Shown piece after piece: positions 7,116 through 14,935 of a stretch of 20,743 nucleotides of DNA; the first letter of the stretch is position 1; each line of letters begins with the position of its first letter. Source of the DNA: Methylococcus sp. UBA6136 (lineage in GTDB: Bacteria; Pseudomonadota; Gammaproteobacteria; Methylococcales; Methylococcaceae); the NCBI GenBank assembly GCA_002423305.1, contig DIVI01000139.1:1-20743 (forward strand), written 5' to 3'. Made by a program: the position numbers and the translations under genes. The notes under the pieces were generated by a model. The model made no database searches and was not told the DNA's origin. It worked only from the letters and a program-made list of their open reading frames with translations.

Positions 7116-7718
7116 ATGTTGGAAAACCGGCTTGCAGACCATCACATGGCCGCGCCTGCGGTGCTGTTGCTGGTCGATCCGGACCTTCGGCTACTGGCCC
7201 GCACGGATCCCAGTGCAGCCACCCGCCCCATCGAGTCCCATATCCTGTGCGAGGACGGCCGAATCTCCGGTCTCGGCCAGCTGGACGGACCCCGTCTCGC
7301 CGCCGTCTGCCAGGAAAGCCTGCTCAGCCCCGAACCGCATCAGCACGTGTTGACTCTTGTCCAAGACAGCCCGATCAGCCTGCTGGCCACATTCAATGGG
7401 TTGGCGGCATACGCAGGCCTGGCGCCCCCGTGTTTGCTGATCCAGCTCCGCCTCAGGGAGGATGCCCCCCATCTTCGCTGTCGGGACCTCGCCAGCCGCT
7501 ACCGCCTGACCCGGACCCAATCCCGCATACTCGCCGCGCTGGTAGAGGGGCTGGATCCGCAGACCATCGCCCGCCAGCAACCGACCGACCACGAATGGCA
7601 CTGCCCTGACGCTGTTTTGGTCCTGTACCGATATGGAGCGGGCGAATCGCCCACAGCAAGCCCACTGGCGGCTTTTCAGGAATGGAAGCGTGATCTCCGG
7701 GCGCATGACTGCCCTTGA
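7116..7718 (+). pseudogene. LuxR-family regulator fragment, truncated inside its HTH domain
   Basis: A 200-residue frame. Residues 14-115 look like the PAS-like sensor part of a LuxR-type regulator (AVLLLVDPDLRLLA near the start, PPCLLIQLRL near the end). Residues 126-155 (SRYRLTRTQSRILAALVEGL and on) match the first two helices of a LuxR-type DNA-binding domain up to IARQQ. The recognition helix and dimer helix should follow; instead the sequence becomes unrelated (PTDHEWHCPDAVLV). The protein therefore probably cannot bind DNA. G-rich sequence before ATG 7116 could allow translation. The N-terminal part such a regulator should have resembles the first 50 residues of the chimera upstream, so both may derive from one gene. 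Confidence 0.6.
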
Positions 7719-7860
7719 CCAGCACGCTCGCCGGTGGCAACTCGATTTTGAACTGGACGGTATGCAAGACCGCACAAAAACAGCGGCAAGGCTACAACTG
7801 ACAATGGATGGGGCGCTGATCAGCCGAACGATCAAACCCCTTGAACACGGCGACTGTTGA
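7633..7860 (+). CDS. Unrecognised 75-residue ORF
   Basis: This frame is open from 7546 to 7860; the first ATG is at 7633 and overlaps the end of the LuxR fragment in another frame. I recognise no family. The residues have alternating hydrophobic and charged patterns suggesting beta strands (SVISGRMTAL, RRWQLDFELDG, AARLQLTMDGAL). There is no good ribosome-binding site, no signal peptide and no membrane segment. It ends 43 bases before the lipoprotein gene. It may be the surviving 3' end of a longer gene whose front was lost in the rearrangement that also cut the LuxR gene, or a chance ORF. Confidence 0.35.
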   Translation: MERANRPQQAHWRLFRNGSVISGRMTALDQHARRWQLDFELDGMQDRTKTAARLQLTMDGALISRTIKPLEHGDC

Positions 7861-7903
7861 GGGTTGACCCAACATGGCTAACGACACAGTGAGGACATGG
7901 AAC

Positions 7904-8407
7904 ATGCCAAGGCTCTTTCCCGTTGTTTTGCTGGTTTCAGGACTGGCCTTTGTTGCCGGCTGCGCCAATCAGCCCGGTACCCCCGGAACACAGGCCAAAA
8001 AAGCCGCCAAGGCAAAAGTCGGCAGGGCAGGCTTGCCCGATGTGATCAAGCTGGGTCGGCCCAACGATTTCACAACGGTCTATCTGGCAACGAGGAGTAT
8101 CCAGAAGCAGGGGGACAAGGTGCAGGCCTGGCAATTTGCGGTGCACGATTACCCGGTCCCTTTGGGCAATGTCGGTACAGCTCTGTCGAGTGAAGCCCTG
8201 GTATCCTTTGACTGCACTCAGAAAAAGCAAGCGCTGCTTCAGTCCCGTACCTTCTCCGATGCCTCCGGCAAGAAGCCGATTGGCGAGCCCGTCCGTTTTC
8301 CGGATAAGCCGGAATCCTATAACCCCATCAAACCCAAAAGCGTCGCGGCGAAGGCTCTTTCCATCGTCTGCGTGACCGGCCCGAACCCCGGTTCGCGGGC
8401 GCAGTGA
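7904..8407 (+). CDS. Surface-adhesin-E-like lipoprotein
   Basis: A 167-residue predicted lipoprotein. The hydrophobic leader ends in the lipobox VAGC, with the lipidated cysteine at C20. Residues from about 54 on resemble the surface-adhesin protein E family: a VYL segment, KVQAWQF, EALVSFDC, LLQSRTFSD, and a final SIVC, giving two conserved cysteines. Family members were first studied as host-binding proteins in Haemophilus, but most environmental homologues have no known role, so adhesion should not be assumed. ATG 7904 is chosen because GAGGA lies 8 bases upstream and the signal peptide starts there; an in-frame ATG at 7874 has neither. Neighbours are gene remnants, but this frame appears intact. 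Confidence 0.72.
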   Translation: MPRLFPVVLLVSGLAFVAGCANQPGTPGTQAKKAAKAKVGRAGLPDVIKLGRPNDFTTVYLATRSIQKQGDKVQAWQFAVHDYPVPLGNVGTALSSEALVSFDCTQKKQALLQSRTFSDASGKKPIGEPVRFPDKPESYNPIKPKSVAAKALSIVCVTGPNPGSRAQ

Positions 8408-8506
8408 GTTCGGCGGCCATCATGCAGCAATTCGCCAATCCACGGACGGGTAGCCGCCAACTCTGCCATAGGTCGTGCCCGCCTTCATGTGCAGTCGGGC
8501 CCCAGG

Positions 8507-8593
8507 CTACGTAAGACGCAGGCCATGTTTTTCGGCCGAGTCGGCTTTTCCGTGAATCAGGCGGGACAGGGTGATCCGGGAGACACTCAGTTG
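8507..8593 (-). pseudogene. HigA-like antitoxin relic
   Basis: Read on the minus strand, this stretch codes QLSVSRITLSRLIHGKADSA and then EKHGLRLT before a stop. It closely matches the helix-turn-helix of the full higA at 10876-11160 (QLGVSRVTLSRLIHGKAGIS), and the bases also align along about 80 positions. Both the N-terminus and the C-terminus are missing; beyond position 8597 the frame runs into unrelated sequence. A non-functional fragment. Confidence 0.75.
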
Positions 8594-8605
8594 GGAGGGG
8601 GGGGG

Positions 8606-8792
8606 TACCAACCCGAATGCCGGAGAAATCAGTGACCCGGGCGGACCCACGCTGAACAATACCCCTCCGCCCCCGCCACCGAATCCTATCCCGACCCTGG
8701 GGGGATGGGCAGGGCTGTTGATGGGTCTGTTGCTGGTCTGGATCGCCGAGCGGAGTCTGCGCTTCAAAGCATGGCGACGGCTTAACTCTTAA
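8606..8792 (+). pseudogene. 3' remnant of an IPTL-CTERM sorted protein
   Basis: The plus-strand frame ending at 8792 carries a proline-rich linker (TPPPPPPNP), then IPTLGGWAGLLMGLLLVW and a basic tail (SLRFKAWRR). This is the tripartite IPTL-CTERM sorting tag: the motif, one transmembrane helix and an Arg-rich end. Such tags occur on secreted surface proteins handled by exosortase-H-type systems. The extracellular body of the protein is absent; the frame runs upstream into the antisense of the higA relic, with a GTG at 8571 that is probably meaningless. A truncated gene end. Confidence 0.7.
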
Positions 8793-8822
8793 GTGCGCGT
8801 GCTCATAAAGGGAGAAAAATAG

Positions 8823-8853
8823 CTAAATATGCGATTTAGTTAAAGTATACTTT
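8823..8853. promoter_or_regulatory. Two dyads and a -10-like box upstream of the ATPase gene
   Basis: CTAAAT (8823-8828) and ATTTAG (8834-8839) form a perfect inverted repeat around ATGCG. The next bases, AAAGTATACTTT (8842-8853), form a 12-bp perfect palindrome containing a TATACT -10-like hexamer (8846-8851). No good -35 box sits at the usual distance. The layout suggests a promoter overlapped by operators, about 35 bases before the GTG start. Base composition is far more AT-rich than the neighbours. Confidence 0.45.
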
Positions 8854-8885
8854 CACTGGATTGTTATTTTAGTGAGGTTTTTGCC

Positions 8886-10340
8886 GTGCGGGTCAGCAAA
8901 GAGGAAGTCATTGCCATCCTTGCCCAGTTCAATCCCTGGTGGCGGGGTGAAACCATCCCTGATTTGCCGGCCTGGCACCGAGGCGCCTTTCGGGAGCTTT
9001 ATCTTTGGCTGGCCAAGCCCCCGGCGCCCCGGGCCGTGTTGCTTTCCGGGGCTCGGCAGATCGGAAAGACCACCCTCATGCTGCAGGCGATAGAAAAGCT
9101 TTTGCAGTCAGGTGTTCCCGCCGCCAATATTCTGTATGCGACGTTTGATCACCCTGTCTTGAAACTGGCCGGCATTGAGGCGGTCATCGAGGCTTGGAGA
9201 GAGAGGGAACCGCGCGTCGAAGGCGTCGAATATCTGCTGCTGGATGAAGCTCAATTCATTCGCGACTGGGGCACCTGGGTTAAACATCAGGTCGATTTCC
9301 GGAAATACAGAAGGGTTGCCTTTACAGGCTCGGCGATGCCCCTGGTCGCCGCTGATCAGGAGTCGGGCGTTGGACGCTGGCATACCATTCGTCTGACCAC
9401 GTTGTCTTTTTACGAGTATGTACAGATCAAGCAACTGCGCTTGCCTGAACTCCCGGGTGTGACAAGCCTAAGAGAGCTATTCGATTGGACAGATCCCGAT
9501 TTTTACCGCACCAGCGAATTGGCTGGGGTCTACGCAGGTCATTTTCATGAGTACCTCATCAGGGGGGGGTTTCCACAAACAGCCCAGATTGAAAGCATTT
9601 CTCAGGCACAGAGGCTGCTACGTGAAGACATCATAGACAAGGTTCTCAAACGGGATATGACTGCGCTCTTCGGGGTTCGCAATGTTCTGGACCTTGAACA
9701 TACCTTTCTCTATCTCTGCATGCATGATGGTGGGCTGCTGGACATGACCGATCTTTGTTCAAATCTGGAGGTCAAGCGCCCGACAGCCCAAAATTACATC
9801 GGCCTTCTCGAATCGACTCATCTGATTTACCGCTTGCCCCCCTTCGGTTACGGAAAGGATGTATTACGCGGGAAGTTCAAGATTTATCTTGCGGATGCAG
9901 CGATTGCCCCTGCCGTGATGCTCAAGGGAAAAACCATTCTGGAAGATGCCGCCGCTTTAGGCGTTGCCACCGAAACGGCCGTGTTCAAACACTTGTTTGC
10001 ACGCTACTATCCCCAGAACGTCCGGTTCAGTTACTGGCGTGGAAAAAAGGACAGGGAAGTGGACCTTGTCGCCGAAGTGAATGGGGAAATCATTCCCTTT
10101 GAAGTGAAATACAGGGCACAGCATACGGGCCCTGATGAACTAAAGGGGCTTATGGAATTGTGCGATCAAAAACAGATTGGACGAGGCTACGTGGTGACCA
10201 AGTCCATGAATGATTTTGGTGTGATGAAAATCAGGGGCAAGAATTCAGACGAGAAGGGCCAGGCAACCGCCATCATGCGGGTCCCCGCGGCTCTTCTCTG
10301 CTACTGGCTGGGGGCCATTGAGATTTCTGCAGTGATCTGA
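8886..10340 (+). CDS. AAA ATPase with DUF4143 domain
   Basis: A 484-residue protein of the AAA_14/DUF4143 family. Walker A is GARQIGKTT (55-63), Walker B is YLLLDEAQ (116-123), and a sensor-1-like strand is VAFTGSA (144-150). The DUF4143 part includes YLIRGGFP (223-230) and a winged-helix-like stretch near 260-320. The C-terminus has WRGKKDREVDLVAEV then PFEVKYR, a PD-(D/E)xK-like pattern (D393, E406, K408) common in these proteins. Function is poorly known; they are widespread, often mobile, and linked to defence or addiction only by context. The GTG start has GAGG 8 bases upstream. A run of eight G lies in the GGFP codons. Length fits an intact copy, standing alone among remnants. Confidence 0.88.
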   Translation: MRVSKEEVIAILAQFNPWWRGETIPDLPAWHRGAFRELYLWLAKPPAPRAVLLSGARQIGKTTLMLQAIEKLLQSGVPAANILYATFDHPVLKLAGIEAVIEAWREREPRVEGVEYLLLDEAQFIRDWGTWVKHQVDFRKYRRVAFTGSAMPLVAADQESGVGRWHTIRLTTLSFYEYVQIKQLRLPELPGVTSLRELFDWTDPDFYRTSELAGVYAGHFHEYLIRGGFPQTAQIESISQAQRLLREDIIDKVLKRDMTALFGVRNVLDLEHTFLYLCMHDGGLLDMTDLCSNLEVKRPTAQNYIGLLESTHLIYRLPPFGYGKDVLRGKFKIYLADAAIAPAVMLKGKTILEDAAALGVATETAVFKHLFARYYPQNVRFSYWRGKKDREVDLVAEVNGEIIPFEVKYRAQHTGPDELKGLMELCDQKQIGRGYVVTKSMNDFGVMKIRGKNSDEKGQATAIMRVPAALLCYWLGAIEISAVI

Positions 10341-10427
10341 AACCCAGCGGCATTTATTGCTGGTCAGTAGCCAACAGCCAGCTACATATCTCTAGTAGAT
10401 CGTCCCATTAAAACGATTACAAATAAT

Positions 10428-10498
10428 CCGTTCGGCCTGAGCCTGTCGAAGGCCAATATTGGCAGGCAGTAGCGGTTCGACAAGCTCACCGCGAACGG
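10428..10498. repeat. Imperfect inverted repeat, widespread dispersed type
   Basis: Two 23-base arms (10428-10450 and 10476-10498) are reverse complements with four mismatches. Both carry the core TGAGC-x-TGTCGAA preceded by CCGTTCG, a dispersed-repeat sequence seen in many proteobacterial genomes. The 25-base centre contains its own 12-bp palindrome GCCAATATTGGC (10452-10463). Probably a mobile or REP-like element; it could also stop transcription from both sides. Confidence 0.75.
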
Positions 10499-10569
10499 CA
10501 ATGGTTCTGCTGAAACGCACTACTAGTCACTACTGAGCCAGCCGGGATCAATGACCTGGATCTGCCGCC

Positions 10570-10615
10570 GGCTGAGCGGAGTCGAAGTCGGTGTTGGCTT
10601 CGACTCCGCTCAGCC
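10570..10615. repeat. Perfect 18-bp inverted repeat (GGCTGAGCGGAGTCGAAG type)
   Basis: Arm 10570-10587 (GGCTGAGCGGAGTCGAAG) is the exact reverse complement of arm 10598-10615, with a 10-base loop. The arm is related in character to the repeat 70 bases upstream and is of a kind found dispersed in many bacterial genomes. The hairpin is very stable and lies between convergent genes, so it may serve as a terminator, but no T-run follows. Confidence 0.8.
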
Positions 10616-10667
10616 AACGCTAGGAACCCAGATCAGCCAGAGAGGGGAAAGGAAAGGGACATCACAC

Positions 10668-10820
10668 TCAAGTAAAGACTGACACCATCCCGGCTATCAC
10701 CGCGCCGATATCCAGCAGCACAATCAGCCCCGCCGCAATCATCAGTACCAGCAGGAAGATGGGATTGGTCAGGCTGTGTGAGCCGCTGAAGATAAATAGC
10801 AGATCGAAGCTCTCAATATG
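10668..10820 (-). pseudogene. Duplicated 3' end of the adjacent membrane-protein gene
   Basis: On the minus strand this codes IESFDLLFIFSG, then SLTNPIFLLVLMIAAGLIVL and the rest of the C-terminus up to SVFT. It parallels the C-terminal 49 residues of the intact protein at 11295-11879 (IDSRDLLGILGG, SLTNPIFLLVLTIAAGLIVL). Over 10711-10775 versus 11338-11402 I count 3 differences in 65 bases. The front of the gene is absent; the frame continues upstream to 10991 through sequence overlapping the higA 3' end. It is probably not expressed as a protein. Confidence 0.8.
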
Positions 10821-10875
10821 AGTGACTGTGGGAGAAGCGCCGAGCCCTGTTCCGTCGGCATGTTTTCGCCGGGAT

Positions 10876-11160
10876 TCAGGCGGCCACCCGCTCAATTTTG
10901 GGGCGGGGCTGCTGCCGTGCCTGCCACAAGTCATATTCTGTCTGCATTCGCAGCCATGTTTCTGCGCTAGGTCCATTGAGCCAGGCTTCAAGTCGCAGGG
11001 CCATATCCGGGCTTATGCCAGCTTTGCCATGAATCAGGCGGGACAAGGTGACCCGAGACACACCCAGTTGGTGAGCCGCTTCTGTCACGCTGTATCCTAG
11101 ATCGGGTAGTACGTCCTCACGCAGGATGAAGCCGGGATGGGGAGGGTTATACATGGTCAT
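10876..11160 (-). CDS. higA: HigA-family antitoxin (XRE-type HTH)
   Basis: A 94-residue protein. The opening MTMYNPPHPGFILREDVLPD and the XRE-type helix-turn-helix (about residues 24-50, with LGVSRVTLSRLIHGK) are typical of HigA antitoxins. These bind and neutralise the HigB ribosome-dependent mRNase and repress their own operon. ATG 11160 is chosen because GAGG lies 7 bases upstream; an internal ATG at 11154 is less well placed. In intact operons higB precedes higA by a few bases. Here only the end of higB remains (stop at 11169-11171), so this antitoxin has no local toxin. It may act as a solitary repressor or protect against other HigB copies. Confidence 0.85.
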   Translation of the reverse strand: MTMYNPPHPGFILREDVLPDLGYSVTEAAHQLGVSRVTLSRLIHGKAGISPDMALRLEAWLNGPSAETWLRMQTEYDLWQARQQPRPKIERVAA

Positions 11161-11168
11161 GGAAGACC

Positions 11169-11237
11169 TCAGTGATAGTCCTGATAATCCACAAGTACGG
11201 CGTCTTCGCCGGCAACAGTGAAGGTCAACCGCAAGAA
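11169..11237 (-). pseudogene. C-terminal remnant of HigB toxin
   Basis: The minus-strand frame ending 8 bases before higA reads RLTFTVAGEDAVLVDYQDYH and stop. This is the characteristic HigB/RelE-family C-terminus, where the final D-Y-H lies near the active site. Upstream of about 11237 the frame loses resemblance to HigB and meets a stop near 11290, so about three quarters of the toxin is missing. The short spacing to higA matches the standard operon. Confidence 0.7.
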
Positions 11238-11294
11238 TCTCGGTATTCGGACCCCACCATGGCTTTGGAGTGGGCCAGGGCAAGATTGACTGAA

Positions 11295-11879
11295 TTACGT
11301 TAAGACGGCAAAAACGCTACAGATTAGAGCTCCCACATCCAGCAGCACAATCAGCCCCGCCGCGATCGTCAGTACCAGCAGGAAGATGGGATTCGTCAGG
11401 CTCAGCGAGCCGCCCAGGATGCCGAGCAGATCGCGGCTGTCAATGCCCATGGAGGCAATCTCGAAGGCGAGTCCGCCGAGTTGCTTGAGGTCGCGAACCT
11501 TGCCGACTTTCTCTGTCACGGCGGGGTCGTTTTGCAGCCGCTGCACAACGTCACCGGCGTAATTACGCGCCTGACCCAGCCAGGCGGTCAACCGTTGCGG
11601 CAGGTTGCTGGCTTCTTCCAGCACGTACCAGCTCCATCCCACCACCAGTCCGGGTAGCAAAAGCACCACGCCGAGCAGGACTGACCAGATCACCGACAAG
11701 CCCCAGGCACGGGTGGCGAGCCAGACCAGGAGCAGGGCCGAGGCTAGGCCCGTCAGGGCAAGGAAGCGGGCCATGCCCTTAAAGCGATTGGCCAGGTTCT
11801 GCACCAGACGGGCAAAGCCCATGATGCGGGGCAGAAACTCGATCAGTTTCTGATGGGGGCCGTTGTCTGTCGTCGCCAT
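11295..11879 (-). CDS. Unknown membrane protein downstream of gatB
   Basis: A 194-residue protein that I do not recognise as a named family. Membrane segments are predicted at about 39-57, 62-84 and 163-187, with a charged, probably soluble loop (about 88-160) containing NLPQRLTAWLGQARNYAGDV and possible amphipathic helices. GAGG lies 7 bases before ATG 11879. The start is 16 bases after the gatB stop, so it is likely co-transcribed with gatCAB, though it need not be linked in function. The last 49 codons are duplicated at 10668-10820. Confidence 0.75.
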   Translation of the reverse strand: MATTDNGPHQKLIEFLPRIMGFARLVQNLANRFKGMARFLALTGLASALLLVWLATRAWGLSVIWSVLLGVVLLLPGLVVGWSWYVLEEASNLPQRLTAWLGQARNYAGDVVQRLQNDPAVTEKVGKVRDLKQLGGLAFEIASMGIDSRDLLGILGGSLSLTNPIFLLVLTIAAGLIVLLDVGALICSVFAVLT

Positions 11880-11895
11880 GAGCGGGCCTCGGGGG

Positions 11896-13326
<1,431 letters not shown>

Positions 13327-13389
13327 GGTCTCAGCCTTCCAGAAGAATTGAGTTAAAGCGCCACATCGGTGTGTTTGACGGAAATTCCA

Positions 13390-14838
13390 TCACAGCGAGG
13401 GTGAGCGGCGATGCCAGTCGGTCACCTGCTGGTAGCGGTGGGCCAAGTTCAGAAGCTGTGCTTCGGAAAAATAATTGCCGATGATCTGCATGCCGACCGG
13501 CAGCTTCCCGGAGAAGCCGACGGGGATGGACATGCCCGGCAGGCCCGCCAGATTGACGGCGATGGTGTAGATATCAGACAGATACATGGCGATGGGGTCG
13601 GCGCTCTTCTCGCCGAAGCGGAAGGCCGCCGAGGGCGAGGTCGGCCCCATGATGACATCCACTTCCTCGTAGGCCCGCTTGAAGTCCTCGCTGATCAGGC
13701 GGCGGATTTTCTGCGCCTTGAGGTAGTAGGCATCGTAATAACCTGCTGACAGCGCATAGGTGCCGATGAGGATGCGGCGCTTCACCTCGGCGCCGAAGCC
13801 TTCACCGCGGGAGCGCATGTAGAGGTCTTTCAGATCCTTCGGCTCCGCGCAGCGGTAACCGTAGCGAACGCCGTCCAGTCGTGCCAGATTGGACGAGCAT
13901 TCCGCCGGGGCGACCACGTAATACGCCGGGCCGGACAGGTGCATGTTCGGCAGCGAGATGTCCTTCACCGTCGCGCCCAGCTTGCGGTACTCGTCCACCG
14001 CGGCTTGAATCAGTCGGGCAATCTCGGGATCGAGCCCTTCGCCAAAGAATTCCTTGGGCAGGCCGATGCGCAGGCCGTCGAGCGGCTGGCCGAGGGTGGC
14101 GGAATAATCTGGCACCGGCTGATCGACGCAGGTCGAATCCTTGGGGTCGAACCCCGCCATGGCCTGCAGCATCATGGCGCAGTCTTCTGCCGTGCGGGCC
14201 ATGGGGCCGGCCTGATCCAGGCTGGAAGCGAAGGCAATCATGCCCCAGCGGGACACCAGCCCGTAAGTCGGCTTGAGTCCGGTGATGCCGCAGAATGCCG
14301 CCGGCTGGCGGATCGAACCGCCGGTATCAGTCCCCGTGGCGCCGGGGGTCAGCCGGGCCGCCACCGCTGCCGCAGAGCCACCCGAAGAGCCGCCCGGCAC
14401 GGTGCCAGTGTCCCAAGGGTTCTTCACCGGGCCATAGAAACTGGTCTCGTTGGAGGAGCCCATGGCGAACTCGTCCATGTTCAGCTTGCCCAGCATGACC
14501 GCGCCGGCATGGTTGAAGCGCTCCACTACTGTGGCATCGTAGGGCGAAATGAAGTTGTCGAGCATCTTCGAGCCGCAGCTGGAGCGAACGCCCTTCGTGC
14601 AGAAAATGTCCTTCTGGGCAATCGGGATGCCGGTCAGCGGGCCGGCCTCGCCTTTGGCCAACAGGGCGTCGGCAGCCTTGGCCGAGGCCAGAGCCATGTC
14701 CTCGGTCACGGTGATGAAGGCATTGAGTTCGGGATCCAGTGTCTGAATCCGAGCCAGGAAAGCCTGGGTCAGCTCCTGACTGCTGAATGCCTTGTTCTTT
14801 AAGCCAAGCGACAACTCGGCAATGGTTTTTTCATGCAT
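13390..14838 (-). CDS. gatA: Asp-tRNA(Asn)/Glu-tRNA(Gln) amidotransferase subunit A
   Basis: A 482-residue amidase-signature enzyme that hydrolyses glutamine and channels ammonia to GatB. The Ser-cisSer-Lys triad is visible: K76 (PIAQKDIF), S151 in the GGSSGGSAAA segment and S175 in TGTDTGGSIRQPA. Spacing between these residues equals that in characterised GatA. Length is normal and the frame is intact. It lies 97 bases after gatC; no promoter or terminator is obvious in that gap, so gatCAB probably forms one transcript from the promoter upstream of gatC. Confidence 0.97.
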   Translation of the reverse strand: MHEKTIAELSLGLKNKAFSSQELTQAFLARIQTLDPELNAFITVTEDMALASAKAADALLAKGEAGPLTGIPIAQKDIFCTKGVRSSCGSKMLDNFISPYDATVVERFNHAGAVMLGKLNMDEFAMGSSNETSFYGPVKNPWDTGTVPGGSSGGSAAAVAARLTPGATGTDTGGSIRQPAAFCGITGLKPTYGLVSRWGMIAFASSLDQAGPMARTAEDCAMMLQAMAGFDPKDSTCVDQPVPDYSATLGQPLDGLRIGLPKEFFGEGLDPEIARLIQAAVDEYRKLGATVKDISLPNMHLSGPAYYVVAPAECSSNLARLDGVRYGYRCAEPKDLKDLYMRSRGEGFGAEVKRRILIGTYALSAGYYDAYYLKAQKIRRLISEDFKRAYEEVDVIMGPTSPSAAFRFGEKSADPIAMYLSDIYTIAVNLAGLPGMSIPVGFSGKLPVGMQIIGNYFSEAQLLNLAHRYQQVTDWHRRSPSL

Positions 14839-14935
14839 GGATGGGGTTCCGGGAAATACCGACCATCAAGTCGGGTCGGCGGGAATGGGTTCGGCCCGTG
14901 GACGGCCTAATCATGTGGGGAGCGGCTGCAGAGCT

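Larger units (their letters stand above)
8408..8885. other. Gene-poor stretch with relics and an AT-rich promoter region
   Basis: Between the lipoprotein and ATPase genes. 8408-8506 shows nothing I recognise. 8507-8593 is a higA relic on the minus strand, 8597-8605 a run of nine G, 8606-8792 the 3' end of an IPTL-CTERM gene on the plus strand, and 8793-8885 an AT-rich region with two dyads in front of the ATPase gene. Confidence 0.6.
10341..10667. other. Convergent intergenic region with two large inverted repeats
   Basis: 327 bases without a gene between the ATPase gene (plus) and the minus-strand remnant. It holds the inverted repeats at 10428-10498 and 10570-10615, plus a weak 5-bp stem just after the ATPase stop (10344-10363). 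No coding potential was seen. Confidence 0.7.

Noticed and set aside
8571..8792. Complete 73-residue gene starting at GTG 8571
   Set aside because: The first dozen codons are antisense to the higA relic and cross the G-run; only the IPTL-type tail is meaningful, so it is listed as a remnant.
10428..10615. CRISPR array
   Set aside because: There are two different inverted repeats, not direct repeats with regular spacers, and no cas genes.
10668..10991. Complete 107-residue gene on the minus strand
   Set aside because: Its first half overlaps the 3' part of higA in another frame and resembles nothing; only the C-terminal half is homologous to the neighbouring membrane protein.
13939..14802. 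287-residue plus-strand ORF opposite gatA
   Set aside because: gatA has its full catalytic triad on the minus strand; the plus frame shows no domain.
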